From: Bacteroides intestinalis
GTDB lineage: Bacteria; Bacteroidota; Bacteroidia; Bacteroidales; Bacteroidaceae
DNA length: 64,000 bases
Direction: 5' to 3'
NCBI RefSeq assembly: GCF_003464595.1
Contig: NZ_QRZF01000028.1
Span: forward strand, 5,402-69,401
A model generated the notes under the pieces. That model had not been told where the DNA came from, made no database searches, and saw nothing but the letters and a program-made list of their open reading frames with translations. Shown piece by piece: positions 26,159-35,300 of this stretch. Each line of letters opens with the position of its first letter. The first letter of the stretch is position 1. The position numbers and the translations under genes are program-made.

Positions 26159-28459
26159 ATGAGACACCTTTATTATACCCTGCAAAATTTGCTTCGCGGA
26201 CGCGGATCAAATATCATTAAAGTTATTTCTTTGTCATTAGGGCTACTGATGTCTGTTTTCCTTTTTGCACGTATTGCTTTCGAGTTGAGTTTTGATAATT
26301 TCTATCATGAACCGGAGAATCTTTACATAGTCAAGACCGGTTGGATGAATAAGGGAGTGTTGAGTGGTGGAGAGGGATATAATACCATCCAAACCATTCC
26401 TGCTACCATTGCAGAGGAATTTCCTGATGAGGTACAGAGTGCTACTACCAGCTGTTCTCTTTTTGGTAAGGAGTATCGCTTGGGAGAACATAAGTTCATG
26501 TTGCCTACAGTGATGGCAGATACTCTTTACTTTGCCACCCTCGGTATCGAAGTACTGAAGGGAAATCCACAGGAATTGGCAAATCCGGATGCAATATTCT
26601 TGTCTCATACATCGGCACGCACTATTTTCGGCAGTGAGTCACCATTAGGGAAGACATTGAATTACTCAATTGGTGGTACTACGGTACCTATGCTCGTAAA
26701 AGGTGTCTATGCTGATGTGCCACTGAATACAGAATTATATACCCGTCCTGAAGCTATTGTCTCTTTTCCCAGCATCGAACGGCATACCCGTTGGTCTTTA
26801 GGCTGGAACAGTGGCGGCAATTACGACGGATACGTACGTTTACGAAATCCTGCTAATGCTAATAAATTGAATAAGCATCTTTCAGTTGCTATTGCCCGTC
26901 ATATTCCGGAAGAGAGCGGATTGGAACTGAAAGTTACTGTGGATCCTATGCGTAGTCTGCACCTTGCCAAGCCGACGGTACGGAAAATGATCTGGATCAT
27001 GGCATTGCTCGGAGTAGTGCTACTTTTCACAACAACACTAAATTATGTATTAATATCGATAGCTTCACTGACGCAACGTGCAAAATCCATTGGTGTACAC
27101 AAGTGCAGTGGAGCATCCGAACGCAGCATTTTCTCCATGTTTCTGATGGAGACAGCGGTAGTGATTCTACTGGCACTATTATTGATAGGAGTGTTGGTGT
27201 ATGTTTTCCATGAAAAAATGGAAGAACTGGCATCTATTCCGTTGAGTGTTCTCTTTGCCTGGCAGAACTTGTGGGCACCTTTGTCTGTAGTTGCTCTCTT
27301 ATTTCTGTTGGGAGGATGTTTGCCTGGTATTTTGTTTTCGCGTATACCGGTGACGCAAGTGTTCCATCGCTATACTTCCGGACGTCGTGGTTGGAAGCGG
27401 GTACTATTATTCATACAGTTTGGAGGTGCGGCATTTATACTGGGCATGATGCTGGTGGTATTTATACAATATAATTATGCAACCGGACGTGATCGTGGTT
27501 TCCGTCCTGAACGCGTTGCATACGTTTACCAACGATTAGAAAATCCGGATAACTTGCGTAGTGTTCTTTTAGGATTACCCTATGTAGAGTCTGTGGCTTC
27601 TGCCAGTGCATCGTTACTGGGTTTTTATGCTCCTCACATGGTGACTGATAATCAAGGAAACCGGCTTTTTTCTCCTCGCTTTTCTATATTCGATACGGAT
27701 TATCTGGACTTTATCGGCTTACGACTTAAAGCAGGTAAAAACTTATCGGGTAGTGGACAATTGCTTGTAAACCGCACTTTTGTAGAAAAGATGAAATGGG
27801 AGGGTACCGGTATAGGTGAACACGTAAATGATCTGGGTACAGTAGTAGGCATTTTGGATTCGTTCAGTTTTCCTCTTGCACCGGATGATAGCGATCCGGT
27901 TATGATAGCTTGGACGGAAGGCATAGAAAGCACTCTACATGTGCGCCTGAAGAAGCCTTTTGACGATAATCTTATCCGGCTGAATGAAGAGATGCAGCAT
28001 GTGTATCCGCAGAATGAGTTACTGTTTCGTTCAATGGAAAAAGAGATGCGAAGTTATTCGGAATCCGTTCGCATATTCCGTGATGTCACTTTATTGGCAT
28101 CTGTTACAATCTTGTTTATCATTCTTATGGGGCTCATTGGTTATGTAAATGATGAAATTCGTTTGCGCTCCAAGGAAATAGCTATTCGTAAGGTGAATGG
28201 GGCAGAAGTGAGCGGTGTGCTGCGCCTACTGACGCGTGATGTCTTGTGGTTGGCAATTCCGGCTGTAACGATTGGTACAATCGGAGCATTCAAAGCCGGT
28301 GAAGTTTGGATCAGTCAGTTTAGGGATACTATTTCCTTGCCTGTAATGGGGTATATGGGTGTTGCTGTGACTCTGCTTATGTTTATTATCATGTGTGTCA
28401 TAATTAAGGCATGGCACATTGCTAATGAGAATCCGGTGAAGAGTATTAAGAGTGAGTAA
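26159..28459 (+). CDS. FtsX-like ABC permease (MacB-type), paralogue
   Basis: The 766-residue permease has the same layout as the preceding gene: the start LLRGRGSNIIKVISLSLGL, the central HKCSGASERSIFSMFLMETA, and an identical closing ENPVKSIKSE. The periplasmic parts are much less similar. The pair could form a heterodimer over the ATPase. Its 3' end overlaps the convergent MATE gene by 14 bp, and no terminator is visible there. Confidence 0.92.
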   Translation: MRHLYYTLQNLLRGRGSNIIKVISLSLGLLMSVFLFARIAFELSFDNFYHEPENLYIVKTGWMNKGVLSGGEGYNTIQTIPATIAEEFPDEVQSATTSCSLFGKEYRLGEHKFMLPTVMADTLYFATLGIEVLKGNPQELANPDAIFLSHTSARTIFGSESPLGKTLNYSIGGTTVPMLVKGVYADVPLNTELYTRPEAIVSFPSIERHTRWSLGWNSGGNYDGYVRLRNPANANKLNKHLSVAIARHIPEESGLELKVTVDPMRSLHLAKPTVRKMIWIMALLGVVLLFTTTLNYVLISIASLTQRAKSIGVHKCSGASERSIFSMFLMETAVVILLALLLIGVLVYVFHEKMEELASIPLSVLFAWQNLWAPLSVVALLFLLGGCLPGILFSRIPVTQVFHRYTSGRRGWKRVLLFIQFGGAAFILGMMLVVFIQYNYATGRDRGFRPERVAYVYQRLENPDNLRSVLLGLPYVESVASASASLLGFYAPHMVTDNQGNRLFSPRFSIFDTDYLDFIGLRLKAGKNLSGSGQLLVNRTFVEKMKWEGTGIGEHVNDLGTVVGILDSFSFPLAPDDSDPVMIAWTEGIESTLHVRLKKPFDDNLIRLNEEMQHVYPQNELLFRSMEKEMRSYSESVRIFRDVTLLASVTILFIILMGLIGYVNDEIRLRSKEIAIRKVNGAEVSGVLRLLTRDVLWLAIPAVTIGTIGAFKAGEVWISQFRDTISLPVMGYMGVAVTLLMFIIMCVIIKAWHIANENPVKSIKSE

Positions 28460-29807
28460 CTGTTTCCTGTGTTCGGGTAACCTTTCGTATATATATACAC
28501 AGTACTGTGAGTGCTGTCAGGAAAGCAAAGAAATCGGCAACGGGCATACTGGTCCAGATTCCATCCAGTCCCATGAAACGGGGAAAGAAGATCAGACCGG
28601 GAAGCAGATATAAAAGTTGCCGGGTGAGCGAAAGGAATATACTGATTTTAGCTTTTCCTATACTTTGGAAGAAATTACCGATTACAATCTGTGCGCCCAC
28701 CAATGGGAACATCAGCACGCAGATGCGGACACCGCGAGAAGCAATGTCAATCAGTTCCTGATCGTTTGTGAAGATAGCGGATACTGCATGTGGGAAAAGT
28801 TCGCAAATAAGGAAGCCACTGCTCGTGATACACACACCGGTCAGGATGCTCAGTTTCAACGTTTGCTTCACACGGTCGTGTTTCTGTGCTCCGAAGTTAT
28901 ATCCAACAATTGGTTGCATACCCATAGTCAGACCTAATACAATCATTATATAGAGTGTAAGCAGGCGATTGATGATACCGTAAGCTCCGATGGCCATATC
29001 GCCTCCGTGACGTTGTAATGTGTTGTTGATGATAATCACAATGACACAGGCACATACATTCATCAGGAAAGGAGACATACCGATTGAAAAGATGCTACTG
29101 ATGATGCGCTTTCTCAATTTCCAGAAGTCCGGACGAAAACGAACGAAACTATCCTTATCAAGGAAATGCTTCACCACCCATACCATACCGATGAACTGTG
29201 AAATAACGGTTGCCGTAGCTGCTCCACGAATTCCCCAGTCAAAATGGAAAATGAAGATAGGAGCAAGGATGATGTTACAGACCACTGTTACCATGGAAGT
29301 CAACATCGCCTTTTTAGGATATCCTGTGGCACGCATAATATTGTTTAGCCCGATCATTGTATAAGTAATTGGGGTTCCTGCCAGGATAATCTGCATGAAG
29401 TCACGTGCATAAGGTAATGTTTCGGAACTGGCACCGAAGAATCTCAATATATCATCCAGAAACAGAAAAGCAAGTCCACCGAATACTACTGCATTAATCA
29501 GACAAAACATCAGCGTATTTCCCAATACCTCAGTTGCTCCGTCTAAATCTTTTTGCCCCAGACGGATGGATGAAATGGTAGAACCGCCTGCTGATACCAG
29601 CGTACAGAATGCTACCACGAGGTTCATCAAAGGGAATGTAATAGCTAATCCGGCAATACCCATTGCACCTACACCATGACCTATGAAAATGCTGTCGATA
29701 ATGTTGTACAGAGAAGTTATTGTCATGCCGATAATAGCGGGTATGGAATACTGTAACAGCAGTTTTCCGATGCTCTCGGTACCTAATATGTGAGGGTTAT
29801 TATCCAT
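28446..29807 (-). CDS. MATE-family multidrug efflux transporter
   Basis: The 453-residue membrane protein has about 12 hydrophobic segments. The MATE start LLLQYSIPAIIGMTITSLYNIIDSIFIGHGVG, the central ATATVISQFIGMVW and the second-half IMIVLGLTMGMQPIVGYNFGAQ are all present. It exports cationic compounds by Na+ or H+ antiport. It is divergent from the HAD gene and convergent with the ABC operon. Confidence 0.93.
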   Translation of the reverse strand: MDNNPHILGTESIGKLLLQYSIPAIIGMTITSLYNIIDSIFIGHGVGAMGIAGLAITFPLMNLVVAFCTLVSAGGSTISSIRLGQKDLDGATEVLGNTLMFCLINAVVFGGLAFLFLDDILRFFGASSETLPYARDFMQIILAGTPITYTMIGLNNIMRATGYPKKAMLTSMVTVVCNIILAPIFIFHFDWGIRGAATATVISQFIGMVWVVKHFLDKDSFVRFRPDFWKLRKRIISSIFSIGMSPFLMNVCACVIVIIINNTLQRHGGDMAIGAYGIINRLLTLYIMIVLGLTMGMQPIVGYNFGAQKHDRVKQTLKLSILTGVCITSSGFLICELFPHAVSAIFTNDQELIDIASRGVRICVLMFPLVGAQIVIGNFFQSIGKAKISIFLSLTRQLLYLLPGLIFFPRFMGLDGIWTSMPVADFFAFLTALTVLCIYIRKVTRTQETVTHS

Positions 29808-29885
29808 AACTATTTATCTAAAGAAAGTGATGAGTCCGCGTTCGTCCGCTCTGGTCCATGTCGTCCGCGTATCTGGTATTCGCAG

Positions 29886-29893
29886 CAAAGTTA
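29886..29893 (-). promoter_or_regulatory. -7 box for the MATE gene
   Basis: The reverse strand reads TAACTTTG (TAnnTTTG). The predicted leader of about 70 nt contains three copies of GCGGAC. Confidence 0.6.
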
Positions 29894-29901
29894 CTCATTT
29901 A

Positions 29902-29933
29902 TTTGCTCGGTTCAAGGATTATTCTGACCTTTG
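29902..29933 (+). promoter_or_regulatory. Promoter for the HAD gene
   Basis: TTTG at 29902 is followed after 20 bp by GACCTTTG, one base from the TAnnTTTG consensus. The ATG is 49 bp downstream. Confidence 0.55.
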
Positions 29934-29981
29934 TATCGTAATAGATAAGGTATTAACATTATAAGGTAAAAGAAAGTTTAT

Positions 29982-30629
29982 ATGGCTGAAACTAAAAACA
30001 TCGCCGTTCTCTTCGATTTCGACGGTGTCGTTGTCGACACAGAGACGCAGTACAGCGTTTTTTGGCATAAAATGGGAGTAGATTACTTAGGTATGGAAGA
30101 TCTGGAAAGTCGTGTAAAGGGGCAGACCCTGATGTATATCTACGATACCTTCTTTCCCGGTATGACAAAAGAGAGAGAGGAAATCACTGTAGGTCTCGAC
30201 CGCTTCGAACAGGATATGTCATACGATTTTGTTCCCGGGGTGGAGGAATTTATTGCCGATCTTCACCGTAATGGTGTGAAAATGGCTGTAGTTACCAGCT
30301 CCAATGATAAGAAAATGGAAGCTGTATACCGTGCTAAACCTGAAATTAAAAGTATGTTCGACCGTATTCTCACAGCAGAAATGTTCACTGCCTCTAAACC
30401 TGCACCCGATTGTTTTCTGCTTGGTATGGAAGTATTTGACACTACTCCGGAAACGACTTATGTTTTTGAGGATTCTTTTAATGGTCTGAAAGCCGGAATG
30501 GCTTCCGGTGCTACAGTTATTGGTCTGGCTACCACTAATTCACGAGAAGAAATTACCCCGTTGTGCCACTATGTTCTGGATGATTTCCAGGGATTCACTT
30601 ACGATAAATTAACAGAATTGCACAAGTAA
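29982..30629 (+). CDS. HAD phosphatase, beta-phosphoglucomutase-like
   Basis: The 215-residue HAD protein has motif I FDFDGVVVDTE, a helical cap (about 18-85), motif II VTSSND, the motif III lysine in TASKPAPDCFLLG and motif IV VFEDSFNGLKAGMASG. KPAPD and the cap type place it with beta-phosphoglucomutase and sugar-phosphate phosphatases. It is a monocistronic cytoplasmic enzyme; panB has its own promoter. The precise substrate is unknown. Confidence 0.9.
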   Translation: MAETKNIAVLFDFDGVVVDTETQYSVFWHKMGVDYLGMEDLESRVKGQTLMYIYDTFFPGMTKEREEITVGLDRFEQDMSYDFVPGVEEFIADLHRNGVKMAVVTSSNDKKMEAVYRAKPEIKSMFDRILTAEMFTASKPAPDCFLLGMEVFDTTPETTYVFEDSFNGLKAGMASGATVIGLATTNSREEITPLCHYVLDDFQGFTYDKLTELHK

Positions 30630-30642
30630 AGGGAAAAAGGAT

Positions 30643-30650
30643 TACCTTTG
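30643..30650 (+). promoter_or_regulatory. panB promoter -7 box
   Basis: TACCTTTG matches TAnnTTTG exactly. It precedes a leader of about 100 nt that is rich in TTGTAAATGA-like repeats before the panB ATG at 30759. Confidence 0.65.
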
Positions 30651-30758
30651 CGGCGATAAATAAAAGTACGAACTACAATTTACGATATATGATTTGCAAC
30701 GTGTATCTGTACACAGTCAAAATTGTACATTGTAAATGATTAAATTGTAAATGAAATT

Positions 30759-31580
30759 ATGGCTGGATATATTTCAGATGACACTCGTAAAGTGACCACT
30801 CATCGCCTTGTTGAAATGAAGCAAAGAGGCGAAAAAATTTCTATGTTGACATCCTATGATTACACTATGGCACAGATTGTGGATGGTGCAGGTATGGATG
30901 TAATTCTTGTGGGTGATTCTGCCAGTAATGTAATGGCTGGTAATGTGACGACACTTCCGATCACCCTTGATCAGATGATCTATCATGCTAAGTCCGTAGT
31001 TCGTGGAGTAAAACGTGCTATGGTTGTAGTGGATATGCCTTTCGGCTCTTACCAGGGCAATGAGATGGAAGGGCTTGCTTCTGCCATCCGCATTATGAAA
31101 GAGAGTCATGCAGATGCTTTGAAACTGGAAGGTGGCGAAGAAATAATAGGTACTGTAAAGCGCATTCTGAGTGCAGGTATTCCTATTATGGGACATCTGG
31201 GACTGATGCCGCAATCTATCAATAAGTATGGTACTTACACTGTTCGTGCCAAGGATGATACCGAAGCTGAGAAATTGGTACGTGATGCCCATCTGCTGGA
31301 AGAGGCAGGATGCTTTGCCATTGTGTTAGAGAAAATCCCGGCGGAATTGGCAGAACGTGTGGCAAGTGAACTTACTATTCCTATTATCGGCATTGGTGCC
31401 GGTGGTGGAGTAGACGGACAGGTGCTGGTAATTCAGGATATGCTGGGTATGAATAATGGTTTCCGTCCCCGTTTCTTACGTCGTTATGCCGATTTGCATA
31501 CGATAATGACTGACGCTATAAGCCGTTATATATCTGATGTGAAGAACTTAGACTTCCCGAATGAGAAAGAGCAATATTGA
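30759..31580 (+). CDS. panB: 3-methyl-2-oxobutanoate hydroxymethyltransferase (ketopantoate)
   Basis: The 273-residue protein has the PanB signature: [30 protein letters not shown] (Mg2+ and substrate site), [39 protein letters not shown] (catalytic Glu) and [17 protein letters not shown]. It adds a hydroxymethyl group from methylene-THF to 2-oxoisovalerate, the first committed step of pantothenate synthesis. The end overlaps the start of the MFS gene by 20 bp. Confidence 0.97.
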   Translation: MAGYISDDTRKVTTHRLVEMKQRGEKISMLTSYDYTMAQIVDGAGMDVILVGDSASNVMAGNVTTLPITLDQMIYHAKSVVRGVKRAMVVVDMPFGSYQGNEMEGLASAIRIMKESHADALKLEGGEEIIGTVKRILSAGIPIMGHLGLMPQSINKYGTYTVRAKDDTEAEKLVRDAHLLEEAGCFAIVLEKIPAELAERVASELTIPIIGIGAGGGVDGQVLVIQDMLGMNNGFRPRFLRRYADLHTIMTDAISRYISDVKNLDFPNEKEQY

Positions 31581-32604
31581 TAATCTTTGGTCGCTGGGAT
31601 TTATGCGGATATGCATGGCTAATTTCCTGCTTTTTGCATCCCTATATATGCTATTCCCGGTACTGCCTGCGGTGATGGTGTCACGCTTAGGCATTTCTAC
31701 TGTACAGGTGGGTAGTATGTTTTTGGTGTTTGCGGTGGGTATGTTCCTTGTAGGACCATTTCATGCATATCTGGGAGATGCGTATAAGCGAAAGCACGTG
31801 CTTGTCTACTCCACATTTATAATGTTAGCAGCGACGGTGGGTTATCTATTTGCTGATACTTTAACGAAATTGCTGTTACTTGCCGTTGTGCAGGGAGGAG
31901 CTTTCGGATTAGCAGCCACAGCGGGAATTACAGTTGCTATTGATATTACAAATTCTCCGCGCCGTAGCGCAGGGAATATGACATATGCTTTGGCGGCTCG
32001 TCTGGGTATGTTGGTAGGAGTGGGAGTAGGAATATGGATGTTCCAGCTCAAAGGCTTCAGCATGGTAGTGTATCTTTCCGCATTGTGCGGTATATTTAGT
32101 ATACTGTTTGCATTGCGGGTGTATGTTGCTTTCCGTGCACCTATAGGTATAGGACGTTGTAATATCGACCGTTTTTTACTGTCACGGGCTTGGTTGCCTG
32201 CCCTCAATGTAGTGCTGATAGCTTTTGTGTCGGGGATAGTAATACCTATAATAAAGGATGGGGATTACAGTGCGACTTTCTTCCTGGTTGTTTTGGTGAT
32301 ACTTACAGTACCTCTTACGAAGATATTCGTCAAGCTTTCGCAGCATTGCCAGCGTGGAACAGCAAATACAACTTGCCATTTGGCTATGGAAACGGGAATT
32401 TTAATAGGTATTGCAGTTTGCTGCTTCCTGTCAAACAACATAGAACTGTATTCTATGTTTGAAGACGGTTCAAGCATTGAAAAACCACACTTTTATGTAG
32501 ATTTTCAATTGATCTATAAAATTATAGGTGTGGGAATCATTGTAGCACTACTATTTTATTTCCTGCTGACGCGTCCCTATTATAAGAGAAGGCGAGTGAG
32601 ATAA
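31561..32604 (+). CDS. MFS transporter
   Basis: The 347-residue protein has about 10-11 hydrophobic segments and the MFS loop motif [15 protein letters not shown] between segments 2 and 3. It is shorter than the usual 390-450 residues of the family. The start overlaps the panB end by 20 bp in a different frame, so it is translated from the panB message. A role in pantothenate or ketopantoate transport is only a guess from that overlap. Confidence 0.82.
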   Translation: MRKSNIDNLWSLGFMRICMANFLLFASLYMLFPVLPAVMVSRLGISTVQVGSMFLVFAVGMFLVGPFHAYLGDAYKRKHVLVYSTFIMLAATVGYLFADTLTKLLLLAVVQGGAFGLAATAGITVAIDITNSPRRSAGNMTYALAARLGMLVGVGVGIWMFQLKGFSMVVYLSALCGIFSILFALRVYVAFRAPIGIGRCNIDRFLLSRAWLPALNVVLIAFVSGIVIPIIKDGDYSATFFLVVLVILTVPLTKIFVKLSQHCQRGTANTTCHLAMETGILIGIAVCCFLSNNIELYSMFEDGSSIEKPHFYVDFQLIYKIIGVGIIVALLFYFLLTRPYYKRRRVR

Positions 32605-32611
32605 ACCCGTG

Positions 32612-32971
32612 TCAAAACAAATATGGGATAAAAATAATCCCTCCAATGATTGCCGCCGCAACAGCGCATACCAGCACTGCACCGGCGGCAATATCTTTTA
32701 CTTGTCCTGCAATGGGATGACGCTCCGGGGATACCAGATCCACCAATCTTTCAATTGCCGTATTGAAGAGCTCCGCAGCTACGACCACACCAATACAAAG
32801 GATAATAATCATCCATTCCGTACGTGTAATGTCGAAAAGGAAACCTGCACCTATCACGATTATTGTAGTAATCAGGTGAAAACTAAGATTCTGTTCTTTC
32901 CCAATACATTGCCGGATGCCTTTCCAGGCGTATCCAAAGCTTCGGATTTGTTTCTTAAAATCGTATTTCAT
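32612..32971 (-). CDS. dgkA: Diacylglycerol/undecaprenol kinase family protein
   Basis: The 119-residue membrane protein has three hydrophobic segments and the DgkA motif AAELFNTAIERLVDLV with the catalytic Glu, followed by KDIAAGAVLV. The family phosphorylates diacylglycerol or undecaprenol at the inner membrane. The ATG at 32971 lies 2 bp after the RSH stop, so the two genes are co-translated. A TTG start 6 bp earlier is possible. Confidence 0.93.
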   Translation of the reverse strand: MKYDFKKQIRSFGYAWKGIRQCIGKEQNLSFHLITTIIVIGAGFLFDITRTEWMIIILCIGVVVAAELFNTAIERLVDLVSPERHPIAGQVKDIAAGAVLVCAVAAAIIGGIIFIPYLF

Positions 32972-32973
32972 AT

Positions 32974-35196
32974 TCAATTTCTTGAAACTTGTTTCACTCC
33001 TTTTACTGTTCTCAACTTCTTTATAAGTGTTTCCAAACGTCCTGTATCGCCTACCATAATTGTCATAGTGCCGGAGAATAGTCCGTCATGAGAGTCTATG
33101 CCGATGGAGCGTAGAGAAATATCATTTTCTTTAGATATGATTGAGGTGATGTTAGTTACAATGCCAATATCATCATGGCCTACTACACGAAGCGTTATAG
33201 GATATTGTGTACCTTGCGATTTACCTGCCCAACGTGCTTTTACAATACGGTATCCGAATCGTTCTCGTAGTTGAGTGGCATTGGGACAATCGCTGCGATG
33301 TATCTTAATGCCACCGGTCACACTCACAAAGCCAAATACATCATCTCCATAAATCGGGTTACAACAGCGTGCTAACTTGAAGTCCAATCCTTTCAGATCC
33401 TGATCGATTACCAGTACATCTTCTTTTGATCGGGTGATTTCATCGTTCTGCGTTTGCTGCAGGTTATATCCCTCAGCACTACGGTATATAATGTCGTCAT
33501 GCGTATCATTTTCCCGTCTCTGTTGCTCCAGGTATTTGTCGATGATTTCGTTTACATCCAACGTTTCATCGGCAATGTTTTGATAGAAATCAGTCACAGT
33601 TTTGAAACCGAGGCGTTTAATGAGGCGCATCATGACAGCTTCATCATACTCTATTTTCCGGTTTTTGAATTTTCTTTCAATAGTTTCTTTAGCAAAGGCA
33701 TGCTGCCGGGCAACCATCTCTTTCAAAGCTTGGCGTATCTTGGTACGTGCTTTGGAGGTAGTCACGATGTTCAGCCAGTCCTGCTTCGGTGTCTGGGTAT
33801 TCGAAGTCATAATCTCCACCTGGTCACCACTGTTCAGTACCTGACGAAGTTGCGCATTCTTGCCATTAACTTTTGCACCGATACACTTGCATCCCAATTT
33901 ACTATGGATATGAAAAGCAAAATCCAGCACTGTGGCACCTTTACCTAACTTAAACAGATCACCTTTCGGGGTGAACACGAAGACTTCATCCTCATACAAA
34001 TCCAGTTTGAACTGGTCCATAGCTTCCAATCCATTGCTATCTGAATTTTCCAAAGCCTCACGTACCGTAGTCAGCCATTCATCCAATCCTGTTTCACCCT
34101 TCACACCTTTATAGCGCCAGTGGGCGGCCAAGCCTCGTTCGGCAATATCGTCCATGCGTTCAGTACGTATCTGTACTTCTACCCATTTACCTTCAGGGCC
34201 CATCACGGTGATGTGCAATGATTCGTAACCATTACTTTTGGGCACGGATAACCAGTCGCGCAGACGTTTGGGATTGGGTTGATACATATCTGTTACAATG
34301 GAATATGCTTGCCAGCATTCTTGCTTCTCCTTGTCTACAGGTGAGTCCAGAATAATACGGATGGCAAACAGGTCATACACTCCTTCGAAAGGGCATTTCT
34401 GCTTCTTCATTTTTTGATAGATGGAGTGGATAGACTTTGTACGTCCTTTGATGTGGAAATGTAGTCCGGCGTCCTCTAATTTTTTCTGCATCGGGGTGAT
34501 AAAAGCTGCGATATACTTATCGCGGGATGCTTTTGTTTCGTTCAGTTTATCTTTAATATGGTAATAGACCTCTTTTTCCGTATATTTCAGGGAGAGGTCT
34601 TCCAATTCCGATTTTAGCTTATATAAGCCTAATTTATGAGCGAGGGGAGCATAGAGATATGCAGCCTCGTTGGCCACTTGCCGGCGGGCTTCGTCGTTCT
34701 TGCTATCTTTAATCTGCCGCATGATATTCACACGGTCAGCAATCATTATCAGGATTACGCGCATATCTTCCGCAAAGGAGAGCAACAGATTGCGAAAGTT
34801 TTCCGATTCGATAGTCGGGCTTTTGGAATAAAGTTCATTCACGCGTATCAGTCCACGGATAATGCCGGCCACATCTTCACCGAAAGCAGCCTGCACCTCT
34901 TCGGGAGTACAAGCTCCGTTTCTCACACTTTCGTGCAACATAATGCCCAGAATCGACGCCCGCTTCATTCCGATTTCTTCGGCAACGATAACGGCAGTCT
35001 GCATATCCTTAACCAGTGGATTCAATCCGAAAGTGTCGCGTTGAACCCGGTTATCCTTTATAGAGTTGATAAGATGTGTTTTCAGTTTTCTGCAGTCGCC
35101 CTTCTGTAATGTCTCACCGGTCAACTGTAATAATTTTCGGTAGAGAGAGAAGAGCAATTTCTTCTCTTCAGTAGTGAAAAATTCATCTCTTTCCAT
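32974..35196 (-). CDS. relA: RelA-type (p)ppGpp synthetase (RSH), degenerate hydrolase
   Basis: The 740-residue RSH protein from the ATG at 35196 has these domains in order: an HD-like domain (about 55-200), the synthetase (about 240-400, with the RTKSIHSIYQKM, DLFAIRIILDSPV, VPKSNGYESLHITV and IAERGLAAHWRYK blocks), TGS (FVFTPKGDLFKL), the helical region and a C-terminal ACT domain. The hydrolase site is broken: the conserved HD...ED reads HESVRN (88-93) and the first His is Asn59. I therefore call it synthetase-only. A longer start at 35310 crosses the promoter and is rejected. Confidence 0.93.
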   Translation of the reverse strand: MERDEFFTTEEKKLLFSLYRKLLQLTGETLQKGDCRKLKTHLINSIKDNRVQRDTFGLNPLVKDMQTAVIVAEEIGMKRASILGIMLHESVRNGACTPEEVQAAFGEDVAGIIRGLIRVNELYSKSPTIESENFRNLLLSFAEDMRVILIMIADRVNIMRQIKDSKNDEARRQVANEAAYLYAPLAHKLGLYKLKSELEDLSLKYTEKEVYYHIKDKLNETKASRDKYIAAFITPMQKKLEDAGLHFHIKGRTKSIHSIYQKMKKQKCPFEGVYDLFAIRIILDSPVDKEKQECWQAYSIVTDMYQPNPKRLRDWLSVPKSNGYESLHITVMGPEGKWVEVQIRTERMDDIAERGLAAHWRYKGVKGETGLDEWLTTVREALENSDSNGLEAMDQFKLDLYEDEVFVFTPKGDLFKLGKGATVLDFAFHIHSKLGCKCIGAKVNGKNAQLRQVLNSGDQVEIMTSNTQTPKQDWLNIVTTSKARTKIRQALKEMVARQHAFAKETIERKFKNRKIEYDEAVMMRLIKRLGFKTVTDFYQNIADETLDVNEIIDKYLEQQRRENDTHDDIIYRSAEGYNLQQTQNDEITRSKEDVLVIDQDLKGLDFKLARCCNPIYGDDVFGFVSVTGGIKIHRSDCPNATQLRERFGYRIVKARWAGKSQGTQYPITLRVVGHDDIGIVTNITSIISKENDISLRSIGIDSHDGLFSGTMTIMVGDTGRLETLIKKLRTVKGVKQVSRN

Positions 35197-35216
35197 AATC
35201 GTCCATTTTTGTGGTG

Positions 35217-35224
35217 TAAAGGTA
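35217..35224 (-). promoter_or_regulatory. RSH promoter -7 box, variant
   Basis: The reverse strand reads TACCTTTA, one base from TAnnTTTG, about 20 bp before the ATG at 35196. Confidence 0.45.
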
Positions 35225-35266
35225 GTTTTTTTCTTCTTTTTCTTGATAGGGCTTGCAGTTTTTTTG

Positions 35267-35274
35267 TATTTTTG
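35267..35274 (+). promoter_or_regulatory. -7 box for the DUF4301 gene
   Basis: TATTTTTG matches TAnnTTTG. CTTG at 35242 is 21 bp upstream as a weak -33. The ATG is at 35301. Confidence 0.6.
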
Positions 35275-35300
35275 GCAATCAATTAATAAAAATAGATAAT

